Positions 21,077-31,933 of a DNA stretch of 64,000 nucleotides are shown here, in pieces. The stretch lies in contig NC_134400.1 in assembly GCF_050003625.1 (NCBI RefSeq), positions 67,722,126 to 67,786,125 of the forward strand. The letters are read 5' to 3'. The position numbers were made by a program, and so were the translations under genes. The stretch is from Haematobia irritans (taxonomy: Eukaryota; Arthropoda; Insecta; Diptera; Muscidae). Within the stretch, counting starts at the first letter, position 1. Each line of letters begins with the position of its first letter. The notes under the pieces are model-generated. The model was not told the DNA's origin. It did no database searches and worked only from the letters and a program-made list of their open reading frames with translations.

Positions 21077-24000
21077 ATCGAGCTAGTTCAGCGGGGCAAG
21101 AGCTGGCTCCCACAGACGATGGCCCCACCATCTCCATAGCAATAGTTCAACAGAAAAATAACAATTTAACTATTGCGGGTGTTATTAATGGCGACAAGCG
21201 TACTTTGACGTTGGATACTGGTGCATCAAAGTCTATCATTAGATCTGATTTAGTAAAAGGAAAAGTTACACCACTGATTGGAGTCAAGCTACGCACGGCT
21301 ACAGGGGAACCCGCAACCGTATATGGAAAGGTCGCCGTAAAATTAACTATTGCTAACAAATCTGTTACTTATGATTTCATTGTGGCCGATATAGTAGACG
21401 AAGTTATAATTGGAGCGGATTTCATGATTGCTTTTGGCCTCAATCTGGATATGAAGCGTCGTGTAATGACATGGTGCGATGCCGAAATAACGGTAAACGT
21501 GGGATACGACGAGAATACACCTGTCAGACGTTTGACAACGAGCCAGTCAGAGTCTATACCACCGAACGCCGAAGCAATTATATGGGTTTCTATGAATGGA
21601 GATTGTGAAGTCGGCCAATTGTGGGTTGTTGAACCAGCAGAAAACAAAAGCAACAACATCTTGATAGCAAATGCCCTGGTAACAACGAACGAAAAGAGAC
21701 TAATACTAGTTCGTGTCTTGAACTTGTCTGACAATCATGAGCAAATTGTAAAATTTTCTGATATTGGAAAATGTACACCAGCCGATGCAATAGTCAATTT
21801 GGAAGGCAACTCATCAAAGACACATGGAGCAGTGAGAAAACATCTAGAAGCGTATGTTGAAGCTTGGACACGTCATCTATCGCCGTCAGAGAGAAATAAA
21901 GCCAAGCAATTGTTGTGGAAAAACGCCTCTGCTTTTGCTTCTGAAAAGGGAAATCAAGGAAGAACATCTGTAGTGAAACATGAAATTAAAACCGCAGAAG
22001 AAAGGCCCATAAAACAGGCACCACGAAGTGTTCCCCTGGCAAAAAGAGACGAAGTTCAAAAGCTCATAAAGGAAATGGCGGAGAGTGGTGTGATCGAGCC
22101 GTCATCAAGTCCTTGGTGTTCCCCAGTTGTGCTGGTCAAAAAGAAAGATGGAAGTACCCGATTCTGCGTGGACTACAGAAAACTGAATGATGTCACCAAA
22201 AAGGACAGTTATCCGCTTCCACGCATTGATGACACGTTGGACACACTAGCCGGAACAACATGGTTTTCTACGCTTGATTTGCAGAGTGGATATTGGCAAG
22301 TAGAGATCGCCGAGAAAGACAAGGAAAAGACGGCTTTTGGCGTTAATGGCGGTCTCTGGCAATTCAATGTAATGCCGTTCGGGCTCTGCAACGCTCCGGC
22401 TACCTTCGAAAGATTGATGGAGCGGGTACTGAAGGGGTTGCACTGGAAGTCGTGCTTGATATACTTGGACGACATCATAGTGATGGGCAAAACTTTTGAC
22501 GAGCACCTTAAGAACTTGAAAGACGTTATCCAGCAATTGTCAGCCGCTGGTCTACGCCTTAACGCAAAGAAATGCTCCCTTTTCCAGCGGGAAGTTAAAT
22601 ACCTGGGTCATCATGTGACTGCAGAGGGCATATCCACCGATGAAGACAAAATCCAAGCTGTCAGAGATTGGCCACGACCTCGAAATCTCCACGAATTAAG
22701 AAGTTTCCTTGGGTTATGTACATATTACCGACGATTCGTCCCAAACTTCGCCAGCATCGCCGCTAGTCTCCATAAATTGACGCGAAAAGGTCAGAAGTTC
22801 CAGTGGAGCGACGAACAGGAGGATTCATTCCAACATTTAAAAGAACTTTTATGTTCAGCTCCTGTTCTAGCGTATCCTATTCCGGGCGAAAAATTTGTTT
22901 TGGATACAGATGCTAGCGCGCATGGTATTGGAGGTGTGCTATCCCAACAGATAGACGGCAAGGAGAAGGTCATCGGATATTTCAGCCGAACGTTGTCCAA
23001 GCCCGAAAAGAACTACTGTGTAACGCGACGAGAGCTGCTAGCCGTCATAGAGGGTGTAAAACATTATCATAAATATTTGTATGGACAACACTTCTTGCTC
23101 AGGACTGATCACTCAGCTCTACGATGGTTGCTCCAATTCAAGAATCCGGAAGCTCAACTGGCACGTTGGATCGAGAGGCTCCAAAGCTATGATTTCAGTA
23201 TCGAGCATAGAAAAGGTGGAAAACACGGTAACGCTGACGCTTTGTCACGTCGACCTTGCAGAATAGAATGCAAGCACTGCTCGAAAGCTGAACATAAGGA
23301 GGAGATTGTTGATATTCGGCTGTTACACATCGAATCTGGAGTGGACTGGCCAACAGAACAGCGTAAAGATCCCATTTTGAACAAAATTATTTCGGCAAAG
23401 GAAGAGAACAAGAAGCCCAGTAAGAAAGACATAGCAGCCGAAAGTCCACTTATGAAATCATACTGGGCTCAATGGGATAGTTTAGTTCTAGTCAATGGAT
23501 CCCTGCAACGTAAATGGGAAAGCGAAGATGGCAAGAGCAGCCGAAATTTGATCATCGTTCCAGATTCCAAAATAAGAGACGTTTTGGCGGAGTTCCATAA
23601 TGGTCCCAGTGGAGGTCATCTGGGAATAACCAAAACCGCCGAGAAAGTGAAGCAACGATTCTACTGGGTTGGATGCCAGAAATCAATTGCTGAATGGGTA
23701 GCCAATTGCGAGAAGTGCATGAAGGCGAAAGGTCCAACAAGGAGAAGTCGAGGTCCTATGCAAGAATATAGACCAGGAGCCCCGTTTGAAAGAATAGCAA
23801 TGGACGTGGCAGGCCCTTTCCCAGTAAGTGATTCTGGAAACCGTTATGTCCTTGTGGTCATGGATTACTTCAGCAAATGGCCGGAGGTGTATGCAATTCC
23901 AAACCAAGAGGCAAAAACGATTGTGGATGTGGTCAACAAAAACTGGATATGTCGCTACGGTGTGCCGTCCGAGATTCACTCAGACCAGGGAAGAAATTTT

Positions 24001-24657
24001 GAATCGGCCATATTCAAAGAGATGTGTGAATCCCTTGGTATCAAGAAAACGAGGACTACGCCATTACATCCACAATCCGATGGCATGGTAGAAAGGTTTA
24101 ATCGCACTCTGGAGGAACATCTTCGAAAAGTAGTGGACAACGGCCAGAGGGACTGGGACGAGTATATACCAAAGTTTTTGCTGTCGTATAGATCTGCCAT
24201 TCATGATTCCACCTCTCGAACACCGGCCAATGTTCTATTCGGAACTGAGTTGAAGTTGCCTGGAGATCTTATATTCGGCGCTAAACCTAATGAGCTTGCC
24301 ATGGAAGAAAACAGAAACGACATCCCAAACACTTTCGGTGAAGTTCACGAATCAGTGCGCAACAAAATAAAAATGGTCAGCAACAGAATGAAGGCGAGAT
24401 ACGATCGTGCTGTAAATACTGAGGGCTTCCAAGAAGAAGAATTGGTTCTGCTATTTAACCCGCAACGAAAGAAAGGATTGTGTCCTAAACTGCAAACACA
24501 GTGGGAAGGCCCATACAAAGTCATCAAGAAGATCAATGATGTTGTATACCGGATTCAGAAGGACGACAGCCCTAGATCAAAGATGAAAGTTGTACATCTG
24601 GAACGATTGGCTCCTTACGGAACAGGTTCTGTGCCTGTTCGGGACGAACAGGCTTAA
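21067..24657 (+). CDS. pol: gypsy-type Pol polyprotein (protease, RT, RNase H, integrase)
   Basis: The frame is open from the slippery site to TAA at 24655-24657. Its first ATG is at 21205, but expression is expected by frameshift from gag. Numbering from that ATG: protease DTGAS at ~4; reverse transcriptase with YLDDIIVMG at ~420; RNase H with LDTDAS at ~565 and TDHSALRWL; the integrase zinc finger HNGPSGGHLG...CEKC at ~790-830; the catalytic core with DVAGPF (~866), SDQGRNF (~926) and HPQSDGMVERFNR (~962). All three integrase acids are present. The C-terminus ends VHLERLAPYG without a chromodomain. Length and order are normal for Ty3/gypsy Pol. The frame is intact, unlike the gag it depends on, so full activity would need Gag from elsewhere. 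Confidence 0.93.
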   Translation, partial: FKLNRASSAGQELAPTDDGPTISIAIVQQKNNNLTIAGVINGDKRTLTLDTGASKSIIRSDLVKGKVTPLIGVKLRTATGEPATVYGKVAVKLTIANKSVTYDFIVADIVDEVIIGADFMIAFGLNLDMKRRVMTWCDAEITVNVGYDENTPVRRLTTSQSESIPPNAEAIIWVSMNGDCEVGQLWVVEPAENKSNNILIANALVTTNEKRLILVRVLNLSDNHEQIVKFSDIGKCTPADAIVNLEGNSSKTHGAVRKHLEAYVEAWTRHLSPSERNKAKQLLWKNASAFASEKGNQGRTSVVKHEIKTAEERPIKQAPRSVPLAKRDEVQKLIKEMAESGVIEPSSSPWCSPVVLVKKKDGSTRFCVDYRKLNDVTKKDSYPLPRIDDTLDTLAGTTWFSTLDLQSGYWQVEIAEKDKEKTAFGVNGGLWQFNVMPFGLCNAPATFERLMERVLKGLHWKSCLIYLDDIIVMGKTFDEHLKNLKDVIQQLSAAGLRLNAKKCSLFQREVKYLGHHVTAEGISTDEDKIQAVRDWPRPRNLHELRSFLGLCTYYRRFVPNFASIAASLHKLTRKGQKFQWSDEQEDSFQHLKELLCSAPVLAYPIPGEKFVLDTDASAHGIGGVLSQQIDGKEKVIGYFSRTLSKPEKNYCVTRRELLAVIEGVKHYHKYLYGQHFLLRTDHSALRWLLQFKNPEAQLARWIERLQSYDFSIEHRKGGKHGNADALSRRPCRIECKHCSKAEHKEEIVDIRLLHIESGVDWPTEQRKDPILNKIISAKEENKKPSKKDIAAESPLMKSYWAQWDSLVLVNGSLQRKWESEDGKSSRNLIIVPDSKIRDVLAEFHNGPSGGHLGITKTAEKVKQRFYWVGCQKSIAEWVANCEKCMKAKGPTRRSRGPMQEYRPGAPFERIAMDVAGPFPVSDSGNRYVLVVMDYFSKWPEVYAIPNQEAKTIVDVVNKNWICRYGVPSEIHSDQGRNFESAIFKEMCESLGIKKTRTTPLHPQSDGMVERFNRTLEEHLRKVVDNGQRDWDEYIPKFLLSYRSAIHDSTSRTPANVLFGTELKLPGDLIFGAKPNELAMEENRNDIPNTFGEVHESVRNKIKMVSNRMKARYDRAVNTEGFQEEELVLLFNPQRKKGLCPKLQTQWEGPYKVIKKINDVVYRIQKDDSPRSKMKVVHLERLAPYGTGSVPVRDEQA

Positions 24658-24668
24658 GCGGGAGGCAG
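24658..24668 (+). promoter_or_regulatory. gypsy polypurine tract
   Basis: GCGGGAGGCAG lies directly between the pol stop and the 3' LTR. It is short but purine-rich and in the place where plus-strand priming must occur. Confidence 0.6.
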
Positions 24669-25274
24669 TGTTACGAATTTGATAATTATAGATATAAGTT
24701 TATTTAAATTAGTTTCCGTTAATTTAAAATTTCAAATTGTAACGATAAAATTTCGCTATCACTTGGAATCATCTATTCATTTTCTAGTATTTTCCTGAAT
24801 TTCTTTTATGTTCTTTTGTTTGCTTACCGAAATGTTAGTTCTTACTCTCTCATAGAATAGCAACCCCTTTGCTTTGTTATTCTGCATTCTCATTTCATCT
24901 CATTGTCTATTGTCATTATTGTTGTTGTTGTAGTAATGCGAGCATATATCTATGTGAGTGTGTATGTGTTTGGCAGCCACCAGGTAAACAACTTAATGGT
25001 CGTAGATCCTTCTAGCATTGTCTAAGAATGTTCTGGCGTTGCCAGAATATTGAAGTGCTACCAGAATGTTCTCGTATTGCCACACCGTCATATATAAAAG
25101 CGTTCGCATGCTGCTAACGAGTCAGTCTTAATTAAAGCGTCAAACGAATAACTTCAGTGTGAACGAATTGTAAAGTGTGAAGTCATAGTAAATAAATTGT
25201 AGATTGTCGTTATTTAAAAGAACTGTGTTTTAATTGTCGGGTAATTAAAAACGCCTAAATATAAAAACGTAACA
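24669..25274 (+). repeat. gypsy copy 2 3' LTR
   Basis: 606 bp; no difference from the 5' LTR was found by eye. Confidence 0.95.
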
Positions 25275-25389
25275 ATAATATAATTGGAAATTTGGATGCT
25301 GTATAATTTATAGAAATTTTATCTAGTATAATTTATAGAAATTTCTTCACCATTAGTATTTAGTAATCGACTTTTTGTTTGAACCACGA

Positions 25390-26485
25390 CCCTGCCAACA
25401 TTTTTTGAATTTGGGGGCGCTTCTGAGAATCCCCACTACGTCGAAAACAATCATATACGACATCAAAAACTCGTCGGAAAAGCGCCGTCACTATTGAGAA
25501 GTTGTACCATGCCAAGTTACTACGAAAAAGTTTCTCATCAGTGCAATTATTAGGTGACTATTTAGATCAATTTCGAAGGACGCCAATAAAAACCCCTGCA
25601 AACTATCAGAAAAAGTGCATTTTAAAGTAATTGTAGAAGAATCATTGTGGTCAAGTAAAACACGATTGTGTAGATATTTATTGATTTGATTAACCATTTA
25701 TAATTTCTTATAAATATAACATTTTTCGGTTTATCTCATCATATTTAACATAATTTTTTGCATTAATAAAATAATGATGTTGAGCTTTAAGTAGCAAGTT
25801 ACATATTGCAGCGTCTTTCAGCCAGTTTGTTTATTTTCGATGGAGACAGCGTGCCTGGAAAAATATTTGAAAAACGATCACTTTATTCTATTTGGAAAGT
25901 CGAAAATTGTTCACCATATACCTTTCACAATTTTAAGCGTAATATCTATGTTTTCAGAACTTTATTTTCGTTTTTATATAAATAAAATATAACAAGCTGG
26001 TTGCGCTTGGTGTTTCACAAAAAATAAAATGGCTCTTCTAGCAGTAGTGATGGCAAAATACTTTCATGTACATTTTGTACTTTTTGATATGCTTCCCCCA
26101 TCACAGTTCGCGATGGTTGTGGTGACATTTACGAGTCTGTGGTAGCGATGAGGATGAAATGGAACTTTGAAATGCTGGCAGGGTTTATTCTATTTGGAAA
26201 GTCGAAAATTGTTCACCATATACCTTTCACAATTTTAAGCGTAATATCTATGTTTTCAGAACTTTATTTTCGTTTTTATTTAAATAAAATGTAACAAGCT
26301 GGTTGCGCTTGGCGTTTCACAAAAAATAAAATGGCTCTTCTAACAGTAGTGATGGCAAAATACTTTCATGTACATTTTGTACTTTTTGATATGCTTCCCC
26401 CATCACAGTTCGCGATGGTTGTGGTGACATTTACGAGTCTGTGGTAGCGATGAGGATGAAATGGAACTTTGAAATGATGGCAGGG
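25390..26485. mobile_element. CCCTGCC-ended DNA element, copy B, with duplicated end
   Basis: Starts CCCTGCCAACATTTTTTGAATTT and is the inverse of copy A (4932-5696). It reaches the expected terminus ATGCTGGCAGGG at 26183. It then repeats its last ~300 bp (from TTTATTCTATTTGGAAAGTCG) and reaches a second terminus, ATGATGGCAGGG, at 26485. There is no target duplication (GA versus TT). It sits ~330 bp upstream of the S1P start codon. Confidence 0.82.
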
Positions 26486-26818
26486 TTATATCCGCTTTTT
26501 TGGGCAGATTAACTAACTTCTCATCTAATAATTTGGACATAGACTCTTATCATTCTCATTAGCTCCATTGTAGATAGGCTACTCACCGAAGCAGAGTTAT
26601 CCGGGAAAGTTACCATCAATTTGCGTTTAACATTTTGTCACCATGGCCCACTGTACCGGTTAAACCGTAAAGCGGGTTTACATATGGACACGACATAGCG
26701 ATGACTTTACGTTGATGATGTGACGGCTGTATTTAGGGTAATTGTCAGCAGAGTATCAATTCTGGGAGAGTGGCAACGCTGTTATTTGTGCCTTCACGAA
26801 GGATTTCTACAAGAATCG
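26486..26818. other. Upstream region of S1P
   Basis: Presumed promoter and 5' leader of the protease gene. I see no convincing TATA box. The frame is open from 26720, but the first 33 residues it would add are not hydrophobic, whereas the ATG at 26819 begins a signal peptide. Confidence 0.4.
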
Positions 26819-27579
26819 ATGATCGTCATTGGGATTCTGTGGATTCTATGGAATCCAAATTGGAATTGGGTGGTTTTTGCGGACAAAACTTATTTAAATG
26901 TTGGAGTTACGATTAAAAATGTTCCAAACGAATACATCGTTCGATTTAATGACTACTATTGGAAGCGCACGAGAAGAAAATATATTCATGCGGCTTTAAG
27001 TGGAAAAAATGTATTTACCAGTAGAAACTTATACGTGTTTTAAACTAAATGAACGTTTCTTTCTATCAGATTACATCGTGGACCTTTGGTCCTAGGTCAG
27101 ATTTATCAGATTTGCACCCAAGTGATTTTGAACTCCTGATATGCCAATTGCCGGTCGAAGACTTATTGCTACAACATCCCGCAATTAAAAGCATTAATAT
27201 CCAGTCAGAAATATTCAGAAAATTAAATATTTATGAGAACACAAACGACACAATTGATTCACATATGTCGGATAGGCGAAATTTACTTGGATATTTACCG
27301 AGCAGGCACATTACAGATTTGCTGGAAGTGCACACTTTGTGGAGCCGTGGAATAACAGGAAAAGGCATTTCTGTAGCTGTTTTTGATACTGGCTTGCCAA
27401 GGCACCATCCTCATTTTCGCAATGTGAAGGAGAGAACAAATTGGACCAACGAAAAATCGCTTGATGATGGAGTTAAGCATGGTACTTTTGTTGCCGGTGT
27501 AATAGCCTCATCGCAAGGATGTCTTGGCATAGCACCAGACGTTGAGCTTCATATTTTTCGAGTATTCACAAATATACAG
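26819..27579 (+). CDS. S1P: Site-1 protease (S1P/MBTPS1) 5' exons: 26819-27010 and 27070-27579
   Basis: Site-1 protease is the Golgi/ER subtilisin-family enzyme that makes the first cut in SREBP and ATF6 precursors. The ATG at 26819 opens a hydrophobic signal peptide (MIVIGILWILW...VVFA). Exon 1 codes 64 residues including EYIVRFNDYY. A 59-bp intron (27011-27069, GT...CAG, phase 0) joins it to exon 2 (170 residues), with the propeptide (HPSDFELL, HPAIKSINIQSEIFRKL), the catalytic Asp in AVFDTGL (residue ~170) and the catalytic His in HGTFVAGVIAS (~201). The Asp-His spacing of 31 fits the family. NVKERTNWTNEK is the conserved S1P signature. Exon 2 ends CAG|GTAATT. The exons with the oxyanion Asn, catalytic Ser and membrane anchor are not in the window. 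The gene is either continued across a very large intron or truncated. Confidence 0.9.
27011..27069 (+). other. S1P intron 1 (59 bp)
   Basis: GTATTTACC...TTTCTATCAG between codons for SGKN and ITSW. It contains a stop, so reading through would truncate the protein. Splicing joins the two frames in phase 0. Confidence 0.85.
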
Positions 27580-28049
27580 GTAATTAATTATGTACAATAG
27601 CGTTAACCATCGAAGAAAGCTCATTAAAGAAAGCTCTCTTGGGAAGGTGCTTAGACCCCCCCCAGAATTTGAAGAACTATTTACGATTTTCCTTTGTTTT
27701 TATATAAAATTAAGCAAGTAAATACACAAAATTGCGCTAAAAACATTCATGCACAATCGAATTACTTGGGGTGTGGTAGCAGTTGCCGATGGCAATATAT
27801 AGTTTTATTTCTTAACATTGTCTTCTAAATTGGAAGTTAGTTTCTTTATTGTAAGTGAATGCTTGAAGTCTGATATTTATGAAATATAGCTGTATTTGAA
27901 CTTATGATTTGAGTTCCTAAATTTATGTTTAGCTTAATAACTAAAGCTCCTTTATTATTTAGTTTAGTTTAATTTTTAGTCAATTTAATTAAATAAATAG
28001 TAATTGATATTAAAACTATTCTTTCATAAATGAATATATTAATAGTTCT
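27580..28049 (+). other. Start of S1P intron 2
   Basis: After the donor GTAATT there is about 470 bp of AT-rich DNA without coding or a recognised repeat. No acceptor followed by the expected next S1P exon was found to the window's end. Confidence 0.5.
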
Positions 28050-28250
28050 GCAACAAAGCGTCGCCAAAAAAAAAACTAGTGAAAAAGTTTTTAGGTCTCG
28101 CAGTGGTGCAAAATTCGCGAAGAAGCGATGACTGTAATATGAACTGTCATAGGACGGATGTCCACCATTTCAACAGCCGTTGCACTAAAATTTGCATTTC
28201 TTCATAAGGTTAAAACATTTTGTGATATTTTCCCGAATAACTAATTTTTA
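28050..28250 (-). repeat. CCCAGC-ended MITE, decayed fragment
   Basis: GCGTCGCCAAAAAAA, CATAGGACGGATGTCC and CAACAGCCGTTGCACT are the inverse of the right-hand third of the MITE at 61847-62422. The left end is degraded. Confidence 0.6.
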
Positions 28251-28479
28251 CATTCAACTTTTTACTCTTTTTTTACTCTCTCCCATTGTTAATCAAATTT
28301 CGCTCTCATTATTTGCTTAATTCTAAGTTGCAAAGTTTTATTTATTATTCTTGCCGGTTTAAATTAAATTTTAACAGCTTATCTGATCGTTTCCTACCAT
28401 GGCCTCCTCCTCTGGAGGGAATTATTAATCACTAATCCATCACGGAAACACAAACGGAACAACAACCGGATCAATCTAA

Positions 28480-28890
28480 ATAACAATAAAGATGGACATT
28501 ATAGTTCAATGAAATGATCGCTCACTTCAGCTCTTTTTCGATCAATGAACTAGTTCGGTCAGTTAGTTCGCCAGTTCATTGTCGGTCAGTGAGTGGTTCA
28601 TTTCAAGTTCATAATAAATTACAAGTATTAGCTTTGTGTTGTTTTATTCATCCCACAAAAATACATACGAAAATAATGCCGAATATGTTATATGCAAAAA
28701 AGCGATATGAGTTTACAGACTGAAAACTATAACAATGCCAAGGAAAGAGAAAATAACTGAGCGAACAAACTGCATAATTAGCTGAACTGACAGGGTGAGC
28801 GAAAAAGAACGATTGATGTGAACAAGTTCAGTCCGTTCATTTCAGTGATCCGTTCAATTGAACTAGTGCGTTCGCGAACTACCCAACTCT
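28480..28890. repeat. GAACTAG/GTTCATT-rich inverted segment
   Basis: Two ~100-bp blocks rich in GTTCA/TGAAC words (around 28505-28610 and 28790-28885) face each other loosely as inverted repeats, separated by ~180 bp. It is probably a small non-autonomous element; the ends are not defined. Confidence 0.4.
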
Positions 28891-29039
28891 AAATAACAAT
28901 CGCTATAATCCCACTTTAAGTGCTCCAAACAAAAAAGTTATTTTCCAACCGTACCAAACCTCAACAACCGAAATATGTGGTATTAAAAAGCAAGATAACC
29001 GAAAAACTTAGTAGTAGTATTCTTTATTTATGAAAATGT

Positions 29040-30278
29040 TAACAGTTATTCATCGTTTTTGCCCATGACAAATTCTTCTGCATAAGGATTTTACTGAAGA
29101 AATTCGGTATTCTATCTGCCTTGTATTCAAAGAATGTTCTGTAAATGTATTGAAAATGGAGTTGAAGTGTATACATGTGAGCATCTTCAATATTTGTTAC
29201 AAGATCTATAACATAGTTTGGTGTATTTTCTGGGAGTTTAAGCTCACGTTTTATGAAAAATCGCTGCAGTTTATCGACTTCCTCGGAATGTGTATAACCC
29301 CAGACCTGTGCAGAATATGCTTGAATTGATCTGCAGGTAGATTTCCCATTTCAAATCAATACTATCTATTTTTAAAAACTTCTTCCATGTGGAGTTTATT
29401 GCGCTTTTTGACTGGTTAGTTCGGTTATCAACGTGACTCTGAAAGCTTAGCCTTGGCGTGAGTACCACTCCGAGGTATACGTATGATTTTACAATTTCAA
29501 TTTCCTGTCCAATGAAATACCACTTTTCGTGGTTTGATAGTCGTCCCCCATATCTGAAAATCATAATTTTGGATTTGTCGGTATTGACTTCCATGTTCCA
29601 CATTGTACAGTATTCCTCAAGTTTTAAGATCATGTTTTGATCTTGTGTATTGATATATGATTTCTATCATTCTGACAAATTTATATGAGATACCCAATGA
29701 GTAGAGTTTGTATATAAGTGCTTTCCTCGATACTTTGTCGAATGCGAATGCTCTGAAATCGACAAAAAATGCCTGTATTTGTTTCTTCTCTGCTAGTTTT
29801 ATAGCTGCTATGGTAGTCAAATTATATATATATTGTCTACCGTTGAATAGAATTTTCTGAACCCCACCTGGTATTCCACCATAACTCTTATTTTCCTCCA
29901 CCCAGTTGATTAGTCTATTGTTCAATATTCCCATGAAGATTTTGGCTGCAGCATTCATAAAAGATATCGTCCTGTATCGATATCGATATTTCCCTTTTTA
30001 TGAATTGGAAATATTGTTGTCATTACCATAGATTCCTCTACATAATTCCTTCTATATGCACTCGTATATACCTTGGATGGTTGTAGTAAAAACTTATCTG
30101 TAGCGTTTATATAAAATTTATAAGGTATTCTATCCTCTCCAGGGGCTTTATTGAGCTTGACTTTTGACAGCTTGTCCTTGTCCTTTTGAATGCATGTCTT
30201 TGATTTCTTCTAGTTATGGTTCATAACCGGGGCATAATGAAAATCTGAGGAAGCTATTGCAGGGGTTTACAATTTAAA
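29040..30278 (-). pseudogene. LINE reverse transcriptase relic (host of the Jockey insertion)
   Basis: Minus strand, in order: NKAPGEDRIPYKFY and PIHKKGNID (RT motifs 0-1, near 30150-30000), MNAAAKIFMGILNNRLINWVEEN (29958), VDFRAFAFDKVSRKALIYKL (RT motif A region), then MEVNTDKSKIMIFRYGG and YLGVVLTPRLSF (RT motifs D-E, thumb). The YADD-containing segment is missing between 29633 and 29617, and frames are broken at several points. The motifs are those of an APE-type LINE, but the clade is unassigned. Its upstream side is joined to the 3' end of the Jockey element, so the Jockey copy appears to have landed in this older LINE. Confidence 0.7.
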
Positions 30279-30729
30279 GAAATGGTCTCTAAACAATTCC
30301 GCGGTTATTGCTTTACCAACTCGAAATTCTTGGTTGTTATTGTAATAGTTTATTGTGATTTCATCCATTTTTATGTTATACGCTCTGGTACTTCAGCTTC
30401 TGGCCGTCGGGTTGGTTTAGCAGGGTTGCAAATTGGACATACGTCAGCTACGCTGCTATCAATCACTGATAAGTAGGAATTGAGGCGGCTGCACTTGCCT
30501 GATCTTAATTGGGCTAAAACTACCCTAGTCTGCGGTGGGAGGTCTCTTTCCTCCGGTGCTATGGGCGGTGGACGGACTCCGAGAACAGGATTAACCTTGT
30601 AGCTTTTCACCGCTTCAGCTACAGCATCCTCATGAATCTTGTTCAAACCTGCCTGGTACGCTGCTTGATCTAGAGGTTCTCTTTTGTAACGCTGGATCTC
30701 GTGCTCTAGATGATGTATATAAACCCTTA

Positions 30730-31933
30730 ACAGGTTGGCTGATAAGTCCCCGGTCTGACACATAGATGGCGTCGCTAGTATTAAATGCATATAATTTTTA
30801 TATAGTACCAACCTTCAAATGATTCGTGTCAAAATTCCTGTCTGTAAGTCAATTAGTTTGTGAGATAGAGCGTCTTTTGTGAAGCAACTTTTGTTATTGT
30901 GAAAAAATGGAAAGGAATTTCGTGTTTTGATAAAAAACTGTTTTCTGAGGGGAAAAATACGGTGGAAGCAAAAACTTGGCTTGATAATGAGTTTCCGGAC
31001 TCTGTCCCAGGGAAATCAACAATAATTGATTGGTATGCAAAATTCAAGCGTGGTGAAATGAGCACGGAGGACGGTGAACGCAGTGGACGCCCGAAAGAGG
31101 TGGTTACCGACGAAAACATCAAAAAAATCTACAAAATGATTTTGAATGACCGTAAAATTAAGTTGATTGAGATAGCAGAGGCCTTAAAGATATCAAAGGA
31201 ACGTGTTGGTCATATCATTCATCAATATTTGGATATGCGGAAGCTCGTGTTGATGAATCTGAGCGGTGTTTGCAGCTGTTAACTCGTAATACACCCGAGT
31301 TTTTCCGTCGATATGTGACAATGGATGAAACATGGCTCCATCACTACACTCCTGAGTCCAATCGACAGTCGGCTGAGTGGACAGCGACCGGTGAACCGTC
31401 TCCGAAGCGTGAAAAGACTCAAAATTCCGCTGGCGCATCGAATAATTTTTATCGATTATCTTGAGAAGGGAAAAACCATCAACAGTGACTATTATAAGGC
31501 GTTATTGGAGCGTTTGAAGGTCGAAATCGCGGCAAAACGGCCCCATATGAAGATGAAAAAAGTGTTGTTCTACCAAGACAACGCACCGTGCCACAAGTCA
31601 TTGAGAACGATGGCAAAAATTCATGAATTGGGCTGCGAATTGCTTCCTCACCCACCGTATTCTCCAGATCTGGCCCCCAGCGACTTTTTCTTGTTCTCAG
31701 ACCTCAAAAGGATGCTCGCAGAGAAAAAATTTGGCTGCAATGAAGAGGTGATCGCCGAAACTGAGGCCTATTTTGAGGCCGAAGGAGTACTACCACAATG
31801 GTATCAAAAAATTGGAAGGTAGTTATAATCCTTGTATCGCTCTTGAAGGGGGAACTATGCTGAATAATAAAAACGAATTTTGACAAAAAATATTTTTTTC
31901 TTTGTTCGACCGGGGACTTATCAGCCAACCTGT
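30730..31933 (+). mobile_element. irritans-type mariner, copy 1
   Basis: 1204 bp, with ends ACAGGTTGGCTGATAAGTCC and its inverse, flanked by TA (30728-30729 and 31934-31935). The terminal repeats are ~27 bp or more. The empty site in the related Jockey copy near 58270 (AATGTAAGG) confirms the TA insertion. Confidence 0.93.
30899..31822 (+). pseudogene. mariner transposase, irritans subfamily, internally deleted
   Basis: The natural ATG is at 30907, but the frame stops after MERNFVF. A small deletion has shifted the start relative to the body (GKNTVEAKTWLDNEFPDS onward). The HTH pair and GRPKEVV linker are present. A deletion after DMRKL removes the WVPREL linker. The first catalytic Asp (MDETWLHHY) is present. 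A second deletion after SAG removes the segment before IIFIDYLEKGKT. The second and third Asp (YQDNAPCHKS, SPDLAPSDFF) are present, 34 residues apart in the family. The sequence is strikingly close to Himar1 of the horn fly as I recall it. It is dead as a transposase but could be moved in trans, because the ends are intact. Confidence 0.92.

Larger units (their letters stand above)
19023..25274 (+). mobile_element. Ty3/gypsy-type LTR retrotransposon, copy 2, full length
   Basis: A 6252-bp element with two 606-bp LTRs that I could not tell apart by eye, flanked by ATAA on each side (19019-19022 and 25275-25278), a 4-bp target duplication. Order: LTR, primer-binding site, gag (SAP, coiled coil, capsid, CCHC), -1 slippery site, pol (protease, RT, RNase H, integrase), purine tract, LTR. 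There is no env-like frame after pol, so it is a retrotransposon without an envelope gene. The LTRs are recent-looking, yet gag is broken, so it was probably mobilised in trans or mutated after insertion. Confidence 0.96.

Noticed and set aside
21369..24536. Many 60-120-codon frames on the minus strand opposite gypsy pol, repeated in copy 1
   Set aside because: They lie antisense to conserved RT/integrase codons and are shared only because pol is shared; no start context or known domain.
24658..24668. An env gene between pol and the 3' LTR of gypsy copy 2
   Set aside because: Only 11 bp separate the pol stop and the LTR, so there is no room for an envelope gene.
26720..26818. Earlier start for S1P at 26720
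   Set aside because: The extra 33 residues are not conserved or hydrophobic, while the ATG at 26819 gives an immediate signal peptide.
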